Source of the DNA: Planctomyces sp. SH-PL14
GTDB lineage: Bacteria > Planctomycetota > Planctomycetia > Planctomycetales > Planctomycetaceae
Direction: 5' to 3'
Assembly: GCF_001610835.1 (NCBI RefSeq)
Contig: NZ_CP011270.1
Coordinates: 5,908,001-5,972,000, forward strand
DNA: 64,000 bases
This document shows, piece after piece, positions 44,913 through 54,800 of the stretch; position 1 is the first letter of the stretch; every line of letters starts with the position of its first letter. Below the pieces are notes generated by a model. The model had not been told where the DNA came from. It searched no databases and saw only the letters and a list, made by a program, of their open reading frames with translations. Both the position numbers and the translations under genes were made by a program.

Positions 44913-47388
44913 TCCGGCCAACGAGCCCTCTCCCGTGTCCCCCTTTTCGCCGGAGCTAAAGGCGAAGCTGGACCGCGTGGAGGGGCCCTGCGACGAGTTC
45001 GAGAAGCTCTGGAAGACGGGCCGGCGCCCGCAACTGGAGGAGTTCCTCGCCCGTCAGGCCAGCCCCGACCGCGACCTCTTCTCCGGGCTGGTCGAGCTGG
45101 ATATCGACTACCGCCGTCGCGCCGGGGAATCGGTCTCCTTCGAACAGTACCGCGAGCGGTTTCCCGCGTTCGAGGCGGTCCTCGCGGAACAGGACTGGCA
45201 GGGGGATCCGGCCCTCTCGATCCTCGGCGAACGCTACGAGCTCCGCGGCGAGATCGGCAAGGGGAGCTTCGGCGAGGTCTGGAGGGCGTACGACACGACG
45301 CTCCAGCGGCTCGTCGCCCTCAAGTGCCTCCACGACGACTTTTCCGAGAAGGCGTTCCGGATCCTGCGGCGCGAAGCCCGGGCGGTGGCCGGACTCGACC
45401 ATCCGAGCGTCGTCAAGGTCCTCGACTGCGGCCGCGGTCCCAAGGGGGCCGTGATCGTCTTTGAATACGTGGAAGGGATCTCGCTGCAGGACTGGGTCGT
45501 CCGGACCGCTCCACCGCGGCAGACCGCTCCCGCCGCGGCCGCCTCGACGACCGCCGGCGCTTCCGCCACGGCGACTGTTCTCGCCTCGCTCACTGCCGTT
45601 CCTCCGGCTCCCGCCTCCAACCCGGCGGCCTCCGCGAAGATGGCCCCCTCCGCGCCCGCTCCGGGGCCCGAGGGAGGCCCGGCCCTCCCCCCGGCGATCG
45701 CGGCCCGCCTGGTGCTCCAGATTCTGGAGGGGGTTCAGCACATTCACGACCGGGGCGTGGTCCACCGCGACCTCAAGCCCGGAAACATCCTCGTCACGCC
45801 GGACGGGATGCCGAAGATCATCGACTTCGGGCTGTCGAAGCACGAGAACGTCCTTTCGACCCTCACCGACGACGGGAAGCTCCTGGGGACCGTCCCCTAC
45901 ATGAGTCCCGAGCAGTGCCAGGGAAAGCCCCTCGGCCCCGCGACCGACATCTACGCGATGGGGGTCATCCTGTTCGAACTCCTGACCGGCGAGCGGCCGT
46001 TCGAGGGGGGGAAGCGGGATGAGCTGATCCAGAAGATCGTCGCCGGCCCCCCGGCGAAATTCCGGCCGACGGACGTGCCGCAGGACCTGCGGGCGATCTG
46101 CCTGAAGGCGATCGAGCGGAACCCGGCCCGCCGCTACGCCTCCGCGGCGGCGATGGCGGAGCACCTGCGGCGCTACCTCGATTCCAAGCCGCTCCCGTTC
46201 CTGATGCGGCACCGGGAGCTCGTCCGCTCCGCTCAGGGGTTCGCCCGGATCGGGGGGATCGGGCTGGCGGTGGCCGCCTCCCTGTTTGCCGCCGGCGTGG
46301 TTCTGTTTCCCCCGAAGCCCGATCCGCGGCCGATGGTCGTCGTGGAGACCGTCCCCCCCGGGGCGAAGCTCTCCCTGTTCCCCATGGATCGCAAGGCGGG
46401 CCGGATCTTCACGGACCGGGCCGTGCGGCCCGCGGGGCCGACCCCCGCGGCGTTTCGTCTGGAGCCGGGCGACTACCTGATTGTGGCGGCGCTGGAGGAC
46501 GGCACCGGCCGGTTCCACGAGGTCTACCGGCACGTCCCCGGCCCGGACGAGCCGGCCGTGACGGGGTTCCGGCACCTGAAGTGGTTCGTTGAGGGGCCCG
46601 GTCGCATCCGGCTGCCGACGATCGAGATCCCGGAGGCCTCGGTCACGGCGGACATGGCTCGTGTGGACGGCACGACGGATGGAGAGGCGGGACAGGGATT
46701 CGTCTGCGGCCGGTCGGGGACCAAGGCCGCCCCGCGGACCCGCGTGCAGATTCCGGACTTTCTGGTCGACTCCGCGGAAGTGACGCTGGCGCAGTATCAG
46801 GAGACGCTGCGCGTGTCTCCCTCCAACGAGCCCAGCCTGAAGCAGCAGGATCCGGGCTCGCCGGTGTGCGTCTCCTTCGAGGAGGCGGTGGCCCGGGCCG
46901 AGGATCTGGGAAAGCGGCTCCTGGAGGAGGCGGAGTTCGAGTTCGTTGCGACGGGCCGCGGGGAGCGTCAGTTCCCCTGGGAGGATCCCGCCGATGGACG
47001 CGAAGTGCGGCCTTATCAGGACCGGCTGGTGCTGGGAGGAAAGGCCGTATCGGGGCTCTGCTCCGGACACGCCGAGTGGACCGACATGTCCCGCCTCGAC
47101 CCGCGGGAGAAGGCCGGTGCGGACCTGATCCTGCCGGGAAGCTTTCCGTTCCTGCGACCGGTCCGCGGCGGCGGTAAGCTGGCCCTGGAGGATCCCACCG
47201 ACTTCAGTCTTCGCGACCGCGATCCCGAGTATCGGACGTTGGTCAGCAAGTTTGAGGTGCGGAAGGGGCTCGGCTTCCGCTGCGGCCGCAGCGCGGCCCC
47301 GCGGCTGCATCCGGAGGACTTCGTCCGCGTCGTGCCGGAGAGTCCGGCCGACGAGCGTCTTGTTCAGTCCGGAAACGCGGCGCCCTGA
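44896..47388 (+). CDS. Ser/Thr protein kinase coupled to the ECF sigma factor, with degenerate FGE-like domain
   Basis: The 830-residue protein has an N-terminal helical region (1-105), a Hanks kinase domain (113-435) with EIGKGSFGEVW, Lys143, HRD Asp292 (VVHRDLKPGNILV), DFG Asp310 and GTVPYMSPEQ. Between the hinge and the HRD motif lies an insert of about 70 Ala/Pro/Ser-rich residues (200-268). One membrane helix follows (about 450-472, IGLAVAASLFAAGVVLF). The outside part ends in a formylglycine-generating-enzyme/sulfatase-modifying-factor-like domain (FLVDSAEVTLAQYQETL, VSFEEAVARAEDLGKRLLEE, EFEFVATGRGERQFPW). Several usual residues are changed (RLLEEAEFEF instead of RLPTEAEWE), so it probably binds rather than catalyses. 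It overlaps the sigma gene by 17 bp. Confidence 0.9.
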   Translation: MLPKNDPANEPSPVSPFSPELKAKLDRVEGPCDEFEKLWKTGRRPQLEEFLARQASPDRDLFSGLVELDIDYRRRAGESVSFEQYRERFPAFEAVLAEQDWQGDPALSILGERYELRGEIGKGSFGEVWRAYDTTLQRLVALKCLHDDFSEKAFRILRREARAVAGLDHPSVVKVLDCGRGPKGAVIVFEYVEGISLQDWVVRTAPPRQTAPAAAASTTAGASATATVLASLTAVPPAPASNPAASAKMAPSAPAPGPEGGPALPPAIAARLVLQILEGVQHIHDRGVVHRDLKPGNILVTPDGMPKIIDFGLSKHENVLSTLTDDGKLLGTVPYMSPEQCQGKPLGPATDIYAMGVILFELLTGERPFEGGKRDELIQKIVAGPPAKFRPTDVPQDLRAICLKAIERNPARRYASAAAMAEHLRRYLDSKPLPFLMRHRELVRSAQGFARIGGIGLAVAASLFAAGVVLFPPKPDPRPMVVVETVPPGAKLSLFPMDRKAGRIFTDRAVRPAGPTPAAFRLEPGDYLIVAALEDGTGRFHEVYRHVPGPDEPAVTGFRHLKWFVEGPGRIRLPTIEIPEASVTADMARVDGTTDGEAGQGFVCGRSGTKAAPRTRVQIPDFLVDSAEVTLAQYQETLRVSPSNEPSLKQQDPGSPVCVSFEEAVARAEDLGKRLLEEAEFEFVATGRGERQFPWEDPADGREVRPYQDRLVLGGKAVSGLCSGHAEWTDMSRLDPREKAGADLILPGSFPFLRPVRGGGKLALEDPTDFSLRDRDPEYRTLVSKFEVRKGLGFRCGRSAAPRLHPEDFVRVVPESPADERLVQSGNAAP

Positions 47389-47672
47389 CGCCCGACGTCA
47401 TGCGGCCAGCGCGGCACCGGGATCGGCGATGCGCCGCCAATTCCTGACGAGCCTCGGGCCGGCAACCATCGGTGAAGGTCCGGGCCTCTCCTCTGTGCGG
47501 AGGCGGAGTGGACCCCGAGTCGCCGCTCTTTGCTGCCTCGATCCGTGTCCCTCCGTGGCGATGTCGTCCGTTCGGAGGGACGCCACGATCCTGACGAACG
47601 AAAGTCCGGGGCGGCCGCGCAGGACGGGCCACTCCGGACTCTCGAGTTTCTTCAGAATCGAAGAGAGGACCG

Positions 47673-48290
47673 TTACCGCAACTGGACGATGTAGGTCGTC
47701 CCTTCGTGCTCGACGTGGACCGCCGCGTTCTGGATCCGGCCCTTGACCTTCGCCGGCTTGGCGTCGGTCGGGGCTTCCAGGGCCTCGAAGCCGAACATCA
47801 TGAACTTCGACTCGCTGAGGCCCCCGAGGGCCTTCGGGTTGCAGTGGTACAGGTAGCAGTAGGCGAACTTGTCCGGCGTGGAGGCCTGGCCGTCGTGGTC
47901 GAACCGGACCGCCGTGCGGGAAACCTGCTCGGAGAAGCGGCGGGCCGGGCCGGCCGGCATCACGAATTCGTCGGTCTGCGGCAGCCACTTGCGGGACAGG
48001 ACGAGTCCCCCCGCGGTGCGGGTCGGATCCGCAGCCTTCAGGGCCGTGACTTCCTTTTCCCACTGGCAGCCGGCCGATCCGCATTCGAGCGGCCACTCGT
48101 ACTCTCCGATGAGGTAGGCCGCGATCGGCTCCGACGGGCAGTCGTCGTGGTACTCGGCGTAGTAAATGGTTTCCGCGTCCCAGTAGCCGATCGGCCAGAG
48201 AGCGCAGGTGTTGGGGGCGCCGGCAAAGGCGTCGGCGGCCAGCGTCAGGCCGAGGGCGAGGGTGCAGAAACGGGAAAGGAGTGTGCGCAT
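47673..48290 (-). CDS. Secreted cysteine-containing hypothetical protein, 205 aa
   Basis: The ATG at 48290 gives a signal peptide (MRTLLSRFCTLALGLTLAAD) cleaved near AFA-GA. The mature protein contains paired cysteines (NTCALWPIGYW, DDCPSEPIAAY, LECGSAGCQWEKE, AYCYLYHCNPKAL) that may form disulfides. It is mixed alpha/beta with no recognised family. It is convergent with the kinase gene across about 280 bp that hold no gene. Confidence 0.72.
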   Translation of the reverse strand: MRTLLSRFCTLALGLTLAADAFAGAPNTCALWPIGYWDAETIYYAEYHDDCPSEPIAAYLIGEYEWPLECGSAGCQWEKEVTALKAADPTRTAGGLVLSRKWLPQTDEFVMPAGPARRFSEQVSRTAVRFDHDGQASTPDKFAYCYLYHCNPKALGGLSESKFMMFGFEALEAPTDAKPAKVKGRIQNAAVHVEHEGTTYIVQLR

Positions 48291-48828
48291 GGAAAAAATC
48301 CTTGTGCCAATGGAAAAACGAGCCCCCTTGGAGCCATTCCAGGAGGGGTGGGGAGAAACGAGTGCCGCACGCGCCGTGAAGCGGTTGACGTTCAACCGCG
48401 CGGGACGGAACGGCCGCCGGCCGCCGAGGGGGGCGCCAGCGAAAGCAAATTCAGCATCGATGAACCGGGACCGGTTCCCGCCGACGGACGATTCCAGCGG
48501 CCGTCGGGGAGTGCCGAAGAGCGGTGTCGGGAGACGGATCCCCCATCACGGCCAACGGCCAACCTGAGCATCTCTCCGCCTGTTTTCGGCGGAGCGCCGT
48601 CGTCGGTCAACCGGCCGACGGACATTCAGAACAATCCGAACGAAGCGCTCGTGGAACGAGCCGACAACGCACGGGGGAGGGGTTCGTGGCAAAGCCGCAT
48701 CGCCCGGCGCCGGACCGCCGCGTTCCCAGCGGCGGTTCGGGTGTCGGCCGTCCTCTCCCCCCGAGGACGGTTCCGCAGTGTTGGTGCTGCGCGGATCGGC
48801 AGCGGCGCCTGAATCTTCAGGCCAGACT
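48291..48828. other. Intergenic region between two minus-strand genes
   Basis: No gene is supported. A short perfect hairpin, GCCTGAA-tc-TTCAGGC (48807-48822), lies just past the stop of the DUF1559 gene and may help end its transcript, although no T-run follows. The rest should contain the promoter of the secreted protein at 47673-48290. Confidence 0.4.
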
Positions 48829-49839
48829 TCACCAGGCCGAGAGACGCATTCCGTCGTCCCGCATTCCCAGCTGAAAGAGAATTTCCATGTCCACGGACTC
48901 GGAGAGGACGTGAACCGACCCATCGGCCATCACCATCTGGACGGCTCCGGTGTGGGCCGACGAGAGAGGGTTGTTGGCGCCGTGGTTCTCATGGACCCCG
49001 GGCTGGTCGCAACGTGAGTTCGGGGCATACCGGAAGGTGGTGATGTTCCAGCAGGCGGGGATCGACGCGGCCGTGGTCACGCCGCTGAAGTTGGGGGGGA
49101 CGCCGACGCCGCTGGTGCCGGTCATCCAGCTGTTGGGGTTCGATCCATCGGTCCGGCAGGCGGCGCCGTTGGCGCGGAAGGTGTAGTTGGACGCTTCGGC
49201 GACGAGGGCGGTGTTCGACATTCCGTCCGTGATCTCCGACCAGCGGATGGCGGCGTTCGGGACGAGGAGGCCGTCGGCCGACAGGTGCCCCACCAGCCCG
49301 TCGATCGCGCAGCAGCCCGAGATTCGGCGGGCGGGAAATCCCCAGTCGCTCGAGGATCCCGAGACCCCCACGTAGGACGAGGCCTGATGCGCGATGGAAA
49401 AGGTGACGTTCATCCGGGGGAGGGGGCTGGAAGGACATCTCAGGATGTCCAGGAAAATTCCGTTGAGTCCCGCGCCGTTGGTGGATCCCATCGGGGGGGG
49501 GAGGATCGGGAGGCCGTTGTTCGGCGACGACATGTCAAAACGCAGGAAGACGGAGTCCTCTTCGATGTACGGCAGGAGCCCGACGTACCAGGAAGGGCCG
49601 ATGCCCCGCTGCGAACGCGCGCCGACGGGGAGGGTCCCGTGGCTCGCCTCGTAGTTGTGGAGGGCAATGCCGATCTGGCGGAGGTTGTTCCCGCACGAGG
49701 CACGTCTCGCCACTTCGCGAGCCTGCTGTACGGACGGAAGCATCAAGGAGGCCAGGAGCGCAATGATGGCCAACGAGACCAGCAGTTCAATCAGCGTGAA
49801 TCCGCGGCGACGATCGACGATGGCTGACCTGAGACGCAC
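48829..49839 (-). CDS. DUF1559 protein with prepilin-type N-terminus (second copy)
   Basis: The 336-residue protein uses a GTG start at 49839; no in-frame ATG precedes the leader. The prepilin-like motif is [20 protein letters not shown], followed by LMLPSVQQAREVARRASCGN, and the C-terminal H-X9-DG motif is HTGAVQMVMADG. Two cysteines in RISGCCAIDG are unusual neighbours. Compared with the copy at 26743 it lacks a small lipoprotein partner. As for the family in general, a surface pseudopilin-like role is assumed, not shown. Confidence 0.92.
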   Translation of the reverse strand: MRLRSAIVDRRRGFTLIELLVSLAIIALLASLMLPSVQQAREVARRASCGNNLRQIGIALHNYEASHGTLPVGARSQRGIGPSWYVGLLPYIEEDSVFLRFDMSSPNNGLPILPPPMGSTNGAGLNGIFLDILRCPSSPLPRMNVTFSIAHQASSYVGVSGSSSDWGFPARRISGCCAIDGLVGHLSADGLLVPNAAIRWSEITDGMSNTALVAEASNYTFRANGAACRTDGSNPNSWMTGTSGVGVPPNFSGVTTAASIPACWNITTFRYAPNSRCDQPGVHENHGANNPLSSAHTGAVQMVMADGSVHVLSESVDMEILFQLGMRDDGMRLSAW

Positions 49840-50127
49840 GCGGTACCTGACCGATGTTGAGCAACGAACCCTTCAACCCGGCAGACGGAGTGTCGCAGAT
49901 CCAGGTGAAGGCAAACATCGACCAGGTTTTCCCTTGTGAATCCAACCTGAAATTCCGTGGAAACCGCTTGGCCTGAGAGGCGTTGCGATTCCCTTCTGCT
50001 TTGAAAACCGCAGGCCGCCCAGGCTGCCCATCAGGTTTTCACAGAAGACCGGCTTTCAAGAATTTTCGATTCCCGTGATGGGCTCCGGAGTCGGTTTACG
50101 GTCAATGGATTGAAACACCCAGTGAAC

Positions 50128-50300
50128 TCGCCCCGGCGATGGTTGAGCTAGGCAGTCTTAGCCCGCCTGTCACTGTTCCTATTGCCGGGGCGACGACATG
50201 TAAAAGGAAATCCTGGGGCGGAGAACTACGGTGCATCCCAAGTCCCCGCCCCAGGATGCCTCGGCCCGGGAGCAGCCCAGTCTCATAAAGAGTCGGGCCC
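50128..50300. ncRNA. Candidate structured RNA: three consecutive stems
   Basis: Within the gene-free stretch 49840-50850 three strong stems follow each other. Stem 1 pairs 50128-50140 with 50181-50193 (core CGCCCCGGC with GCCGGGGCG). Stem 2 pairs 50211-50221 with 50246-50256 (TCCTGGGGCGG with CCGCCCCAGGA, perfect). Stem 3 pairs GGCCCG (50263-50268) with CGGGCC (50294-50299). I match it to no known RNA family, and strand cannot be decided. It could also be a decayed repeat element. The remainder of the stretch (49840-50127 and 50301-50850) shows no gene. Confidence 0.35.
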
Positions 50301-50850
50301 ATCCCTGAATCGCGACCCCAACACGGTATTCGGTTTACAAGACTTAATGCAAGGGAACTGCCGATTTCCGGCCGGTTCCGGCGCGGATGTCGTGCTTTTT
50401 GACGTTGTTCTGCGGGAGCGGGCCAGGCGGATTCTGCAGGTGGGTTCCATACAGCAGCAGAATCCACTCCCGCGCCCCCTCCTCCGGTCGGTAGGGCCGT
50501 ATGAGGGTGGGGCGGGTGGCTGACGGGCCGCTCACCGGTGGAAATGAACACGGGGCCCGCTCGGAGTGGTCATTTGCGCGGTGGGCCTGCTTCCGCGAAA
50601 ACCCAGGAATGCGGGGCTGCCGCAACGGGCTCCCCGCGTTCGCGGAACCCTGGGAGGAAAGGGCGTCGGCGGCGGTGAATTCGCGCTCGCGGCGGCGAAG
50701 GAATGGCCAGGTCCTTTGCGAGTTTCTTCCCCGGGGAATCCCGGTGTTTTCCTTGGTTGACAGCCCCTGCCGGAGCGGGGAAAGTCCATGTCCCCCCTTC
50801 ACTCGTGCATAAGGAGACGACGCGCACTCTGACTGTAGAAAGCGGGACCA

Positions 50851-51240
50851 TTGGACGAACCATCCGAAGCAATTCGGCTGTTCATTCAGGCTTATGTGGA
50901 TTCGATCGACTTCCTCCGCGTTCTTCTCGTGATGGCGAGGAGCCCGGAGAGGGACTGGACGGAAGCCGAAGTCGCATCCGCCACGGCACTCGCGCTGGAC
51001 ATCTGCCGGCTCCAGCTCGAAAAGGTCTCCGCGCGCGGACTCGCGTCTCGCACTGATTCGCCCGAAGGGAAATACCGTTACGGACCGCGCGCCGACGAGT
51101 TGCGGCGGCTGGTTCAGGAACTGATTGCGCTCGACGACCACTACCCCGTGACGCTGATCAAGCTCGTTTACGGACGCCCCACGACTCCCTCCCAGGCCGC
51201 CCAGGCCTTCTCGGACGCATTCCGCCTGAGGAGACCCTAA
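50851..51240 (+). CDS. Small winged-helix-like protein, 129 aa
   Basis: The frame opens with TTG at 50851. Residues about 20-105 have a winged helix-turn-helix plan: LLVMARSPERDWTEAEVASA, helix LALDICRLQLEKVSARGLAS, wing SPEGKYRYGPRADELRRLVQ. The end, LVYGRPTTPSQAAQAFSDAF followed by RLRRP, matches a motif I associate with small wHTH-like proteins found beside DUF5985 genes. It is followed one base later by the first DUF5985 gene, so the two are co-translated. DNA binding is inferred. Confidence 0.72.
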   Translation: MDEPSEAIRLFIQAYVDSIDFLRVLLVMARSPERDWTEAEVASATALALDICRLQLEKVSARGLASRTDSPEGKYRYGPRADELRRLVQELIALDDHYPVTLIKLVYGRPTTPSQAAQAFSDAFRLRRP

Positions 51241-51241
51241 C

Positions 51242-51499
51242 GTGGTGCTGGCGATCTTCATTCTGTCGCTTCTCACCTCCCTGCTCTGCGGCGCGCTCCT
51301 GCTCCGCGGCTACCGCTCGAGCGGACACCGCCTGCTCCTCTGGGCGGGCCTATGCTTTGTGGCGCTGGGACTCGAGAACGTCGTCCTGATCCTCGACATG
51401 TACGTGATTGCCGCCTGGGACCTGAGCCTGGTCCGGCTGGCCGTTCCCCTGGTGGGGCTTGCCGCCCTGTTGTACGGGCTTCTGTGGGAAGCCTCGTAA
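51242..51499 (+). CDS. DUF5985-family small membrane protein
   Basis: This 85-residue product starts with GTG at 51242, one base after the preceding stop. It has three membrane helices (AIFILSLLTSLLCGALLLRG, LLLWAGLCFVALGLENVVLI, LVRLAVPLVGLAALLYGLLW) and the family-typical LLLWAGLCFVALGLENV block. DUF5985 proteins are uncharacterised and often occur as two adjacent genes, as here. Confidence 0.8.
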   Translation: MVLAIFILSLLTSLLCGALLLRGYRSSGHRLLLWAGLCFVALGLENVVLILDMYVIAAWDLSLVRLAVPLVGLAALLYGLLWEAS

Positions 51500-51521
51500 C
51501 CCTTTGATCCGCGAGGTCGCG

Positions 51522-51785
51522 ATGGACATGTACCTGTCCGGCATGATCACGGGACTCAACTGCGTGGTCGCCCTGATCTTCATGAAGTTCTGGGTCCAGA
51601 CCCGGGACCGCCTGTTCCTGTGGTTCTCGATCGCCTTCGTGGCCCTCGGCCTCAGCCGGCTGCGGGCCACGATCGACCGCGACCACGAATGGTTCCTGTA
51701 CGCCCACATGCTCCGCTTCGCCGCCTTCCTGACGATCCTGGCGGCGATCGTCGACAAGAACCTCAAGAGCCGGCAGTCCCCGTAA
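51522..51785 (+). CDS. DUF5985-family small membrane protein (second of tandem pair)
   Basis: The ATG at 51522 gives 87 residues with three helices ([57 protein letters not shown]). The block [16 protein letters not shown] corresponds to the motif of the upstream DUF5985 protein, so the pair arose by duplication or acts as a heteromer. The hybrid kinase begins 77 bp downstream, so these two membrane proteins could deliver a signal to the soluble kinase; that is inference from gene order. Confidence 0.8.
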   Translation: MDMYLSGMITGLNCVVALIFMKFWVQTRDRLFLWFSIAFVALGLSRLRATIDRDHEWFLYAHMLRFAAFLTILAAIVDKNLKSRQSP

Positions 51786-51862
51786 GGGCCGCCCCGGATC
51801 CGTTCCTCATCGACTCGTTCCCCGCCCCCCAACTTCCCCCTTCCCGCGAACCCGAGTCTCCC

Positions 51863-54800
51863 ATGAGCGACAAGCCTTCCCGCGGCGTTTCCCGGAAACC
51901 GGCGACTCTCGGCGCGGATGACGCGACCCAGGCGGTCCTGGCCGATGAGCCGGGGCGGACCGCGGTCGCCGGTCTGGGCGTTTCGGAGGAGTCCGACACG
52001 CCTTCGTCCGGCGACAGCCAGGCGGCGCTGCGGCAGATCCTGACCGCGATGTCCGCCTTCCGCGACGGGGACTTTTCCGTGCGGCTGCCGGTCGACTGGG
52101 GCGGTCTCGAAGGGCGGATCGCGGACGCCTTCAACCAGGCGGTCGCGCAGGAAGACCGGATCACGCTGGAGATCAAGCAGCTCAGCGTCACCGTCGGAAA
52201 AGAGGGGCGGCTGAAGCAGCGGCTGGCGATGTCGGGGGCGGTCGGCGGGTGGGCGGTCCGGTCGGAGTCGATCAACACCCTGATCGACGACCTTGTCCGT
52301 CCGACGACCGAAGTCGCCCGCACGATCGGCGCCGTCGCCAAGGGGGACCTGAGCCAGTCGATGGAGCTCGAAGTCGACGGCGATCCGCTGCAGGGGGAGT
52401 TCCTCCGCTCGGCGCGGCTCGTCAACACGATGATCGACCAGCTCTCGGTCTTCACCTCGGAAGTGACCCGCGTCGCCCGCGAGGTCGGGACCGAGGGGAA
52501 GCTGGGGGGCCAGGCGCAGGTCAAGGGGGTGTCGGGGGTCTGGAAAGAACTGACCGAGTCGGTGAACCAGATGGCGGGGAACCTGACCGCCCAGGTGCGA
52601 AACATCGCCGACGTCACGATCGCGGTGGCGAACGGCGACTTGTCGAAGAAGATCACCGTCGACGTCCGCGGGGAAATCCTCCAGCTCAAGGAAGCCATCA
52701 ACACGATGGTGGACCAGCTCCGCTCGTTCGCCTCGGAAGTGACCCGCGTCGCCCGCGAGGTCGGGACCGACGGCCGCCTCGGCGGTCAGGCGGTGGTCCC
52801 CGGGGTCGCCGGGACGTGGAAGGATCTCACCGACTCCGTGAACGCCATGGCGGGGAATCTGACGGCCCAGGTCCGGAACATCGCGGCGGTGACGACCGCC
52901 GTGGCCCGCGGCGACCTGTCGCGGAAGATCACCGTCGACGTGAAGGGGGAGATTCTCGAATTGAAGGAGACCATCAACACGATGGTCGACCAGCTCAACG
53001 GCTTCGCGGCGGAAGTGACCCGCGTGGCCCGCGAGGTCGGGACCGAGGGGAAACTCGGCGGTCAGGCGCGGGCTCCCGGTGTGGCGGGAACGTGGAAGGA
53101 CCTCACCGACTCCGTGAACTCGATGGCCTCGAACCTGACCGGCCAGGTGCGAAACATCGCCGACGTCACGACCGCCGTGGCGCGGGGAGACCTCTCCCGC
53201 AAGATCACCGTCGACGTGAAGGGGGAGATCCTGGAGCTGAAAAACACCATCAACACGATGGTCGACCAGCTCAACAGCTTTGCCTCGGAAGTGACCCGCG
53301 TGGCCCGCGAAGTCGGGTCGGAAGGGAAGCTCGGCGGTCAGGCGGTGGTCCCCGGGGTCGGCGGGACGTGGAAGGACCTGACGGACAACGTGAACTCGAT
53401 GGCCTCGAACCTGACGGGCCAGGTGCGGAACATCGCCGACGTCGCGACCGCCATCGCCAAGGGGGACCTGTCGTCCAAGATCACCGTGGCGGCCCAGGGG
53501 GAGATCCTCGAGTTGAAGGACACGATCAACACGATGGTCGACCAGCTCAACGGGTTTGCGGCGGAAGTGACCCGCGTGGCCCGCGAAGTGGGGACCGAAG
53601 GGAAGCTGGGCGGGCAGGCGGAAGTCCCCGGGGTGGCGGGGACGTGGAAGGACCTGACCGACAACGTGAACTCGATGGCGAACAACCTGACCGGTCAGGT
53701 GCGGAATATCGCCGACGTCACGACCGCCGTGGCCCGCGGCGACTTGTCGCGGAAGATCACCGTCGACGTGAAGGGGGAAATTCTGGAGCTGAAGAACACC
53801 GTCAACACGATGGTGGACCAGCTGAACGGCTTCGCGTCGGAAGTCTCCCGCGTGGCCCGCGAAGTCGGGACCGAAGGGAAGCTCGGGGGGCAGGCGGCGG
53901 TCCCCGGGGTGGCAGGGACGTGGAAGGACCTGACGGACAACGTGAACTCGATGGCGTCGAACCTGACCGGTCAGGTGCGGAACATTGCCGACGTCGCGAC
54001 CGCCGTGGCGAACGGAGACCTTTCGAAGAAGATCACCGTCGACGTGAAGGGGGAAATCCTCGAGCTGAAGCTGACGATCAACACGATGGTGGACCAGCTC
54101 AACGCCTTCGCCTCGGAAGTCTCCCGCGTGGCCCGCGAAGTCGGGACCGAAGGGAAGCTCGGGGGCCAGGCCCAGGTCCGCGGCGTGGCGGGGACGTGGA
54201 AGGACCTGACGGACAACGTGAACTCGATGGCGTCGAACCTGACGGGCCAGGTGCGGAACATCGCCGACGTCGCGACCGCCATCGCCAAGGGGGACCTGTC
54301 GAAGAAGATCACCGTCGACGTGAAGGGGGAAATTCTGGAGCTGAAGAACACCGTCAACACGATGGTGGACCAGCTCAACGCCTTTGCCTCGGAAGTCTCC
54401 CGCGTGGCCCGTGAAGTCGGGACCGAAGGCAAGCTCGGCGGTCAGGCGGCGGTCGAAGGGGTCGCCGGGACGTGGAAGGACCTGACGGACAATGTGAACT
54501 CGATGGCCTCGAACCTGACCGGTCAGGTCCGGAACATCGCCGACGTCACGACCGCCGTGGCCCGCGGCGACTTGTCCCGCAAGATCACCGTCGACGTCCG
54601 CGGGGAAATTCTGGAGCTGAAGAACACCATCAACACGATGGTGGACCAGCTCAACGCCTTCGCGTCCGAAGTGTCGCGCGTCGCCCGTGAAGTCGGGACC
54701 GAGGGGAAGCTCGGGGGCCAGGCGCAGGTGCCGGGTGTCGCCGGAACGTGGAAGGACCTGACGGACAACGTGAACTCGATGGCGTCGAACCTGACGAGCC

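Noticed and set aside
50344-51276. Minus-strand frame of 310 codons in and beyond the gene-free region
   Set aside because: It overlaps the winged-helix gene on the other strand, its composition is irregular, and it has no recognisable motif.
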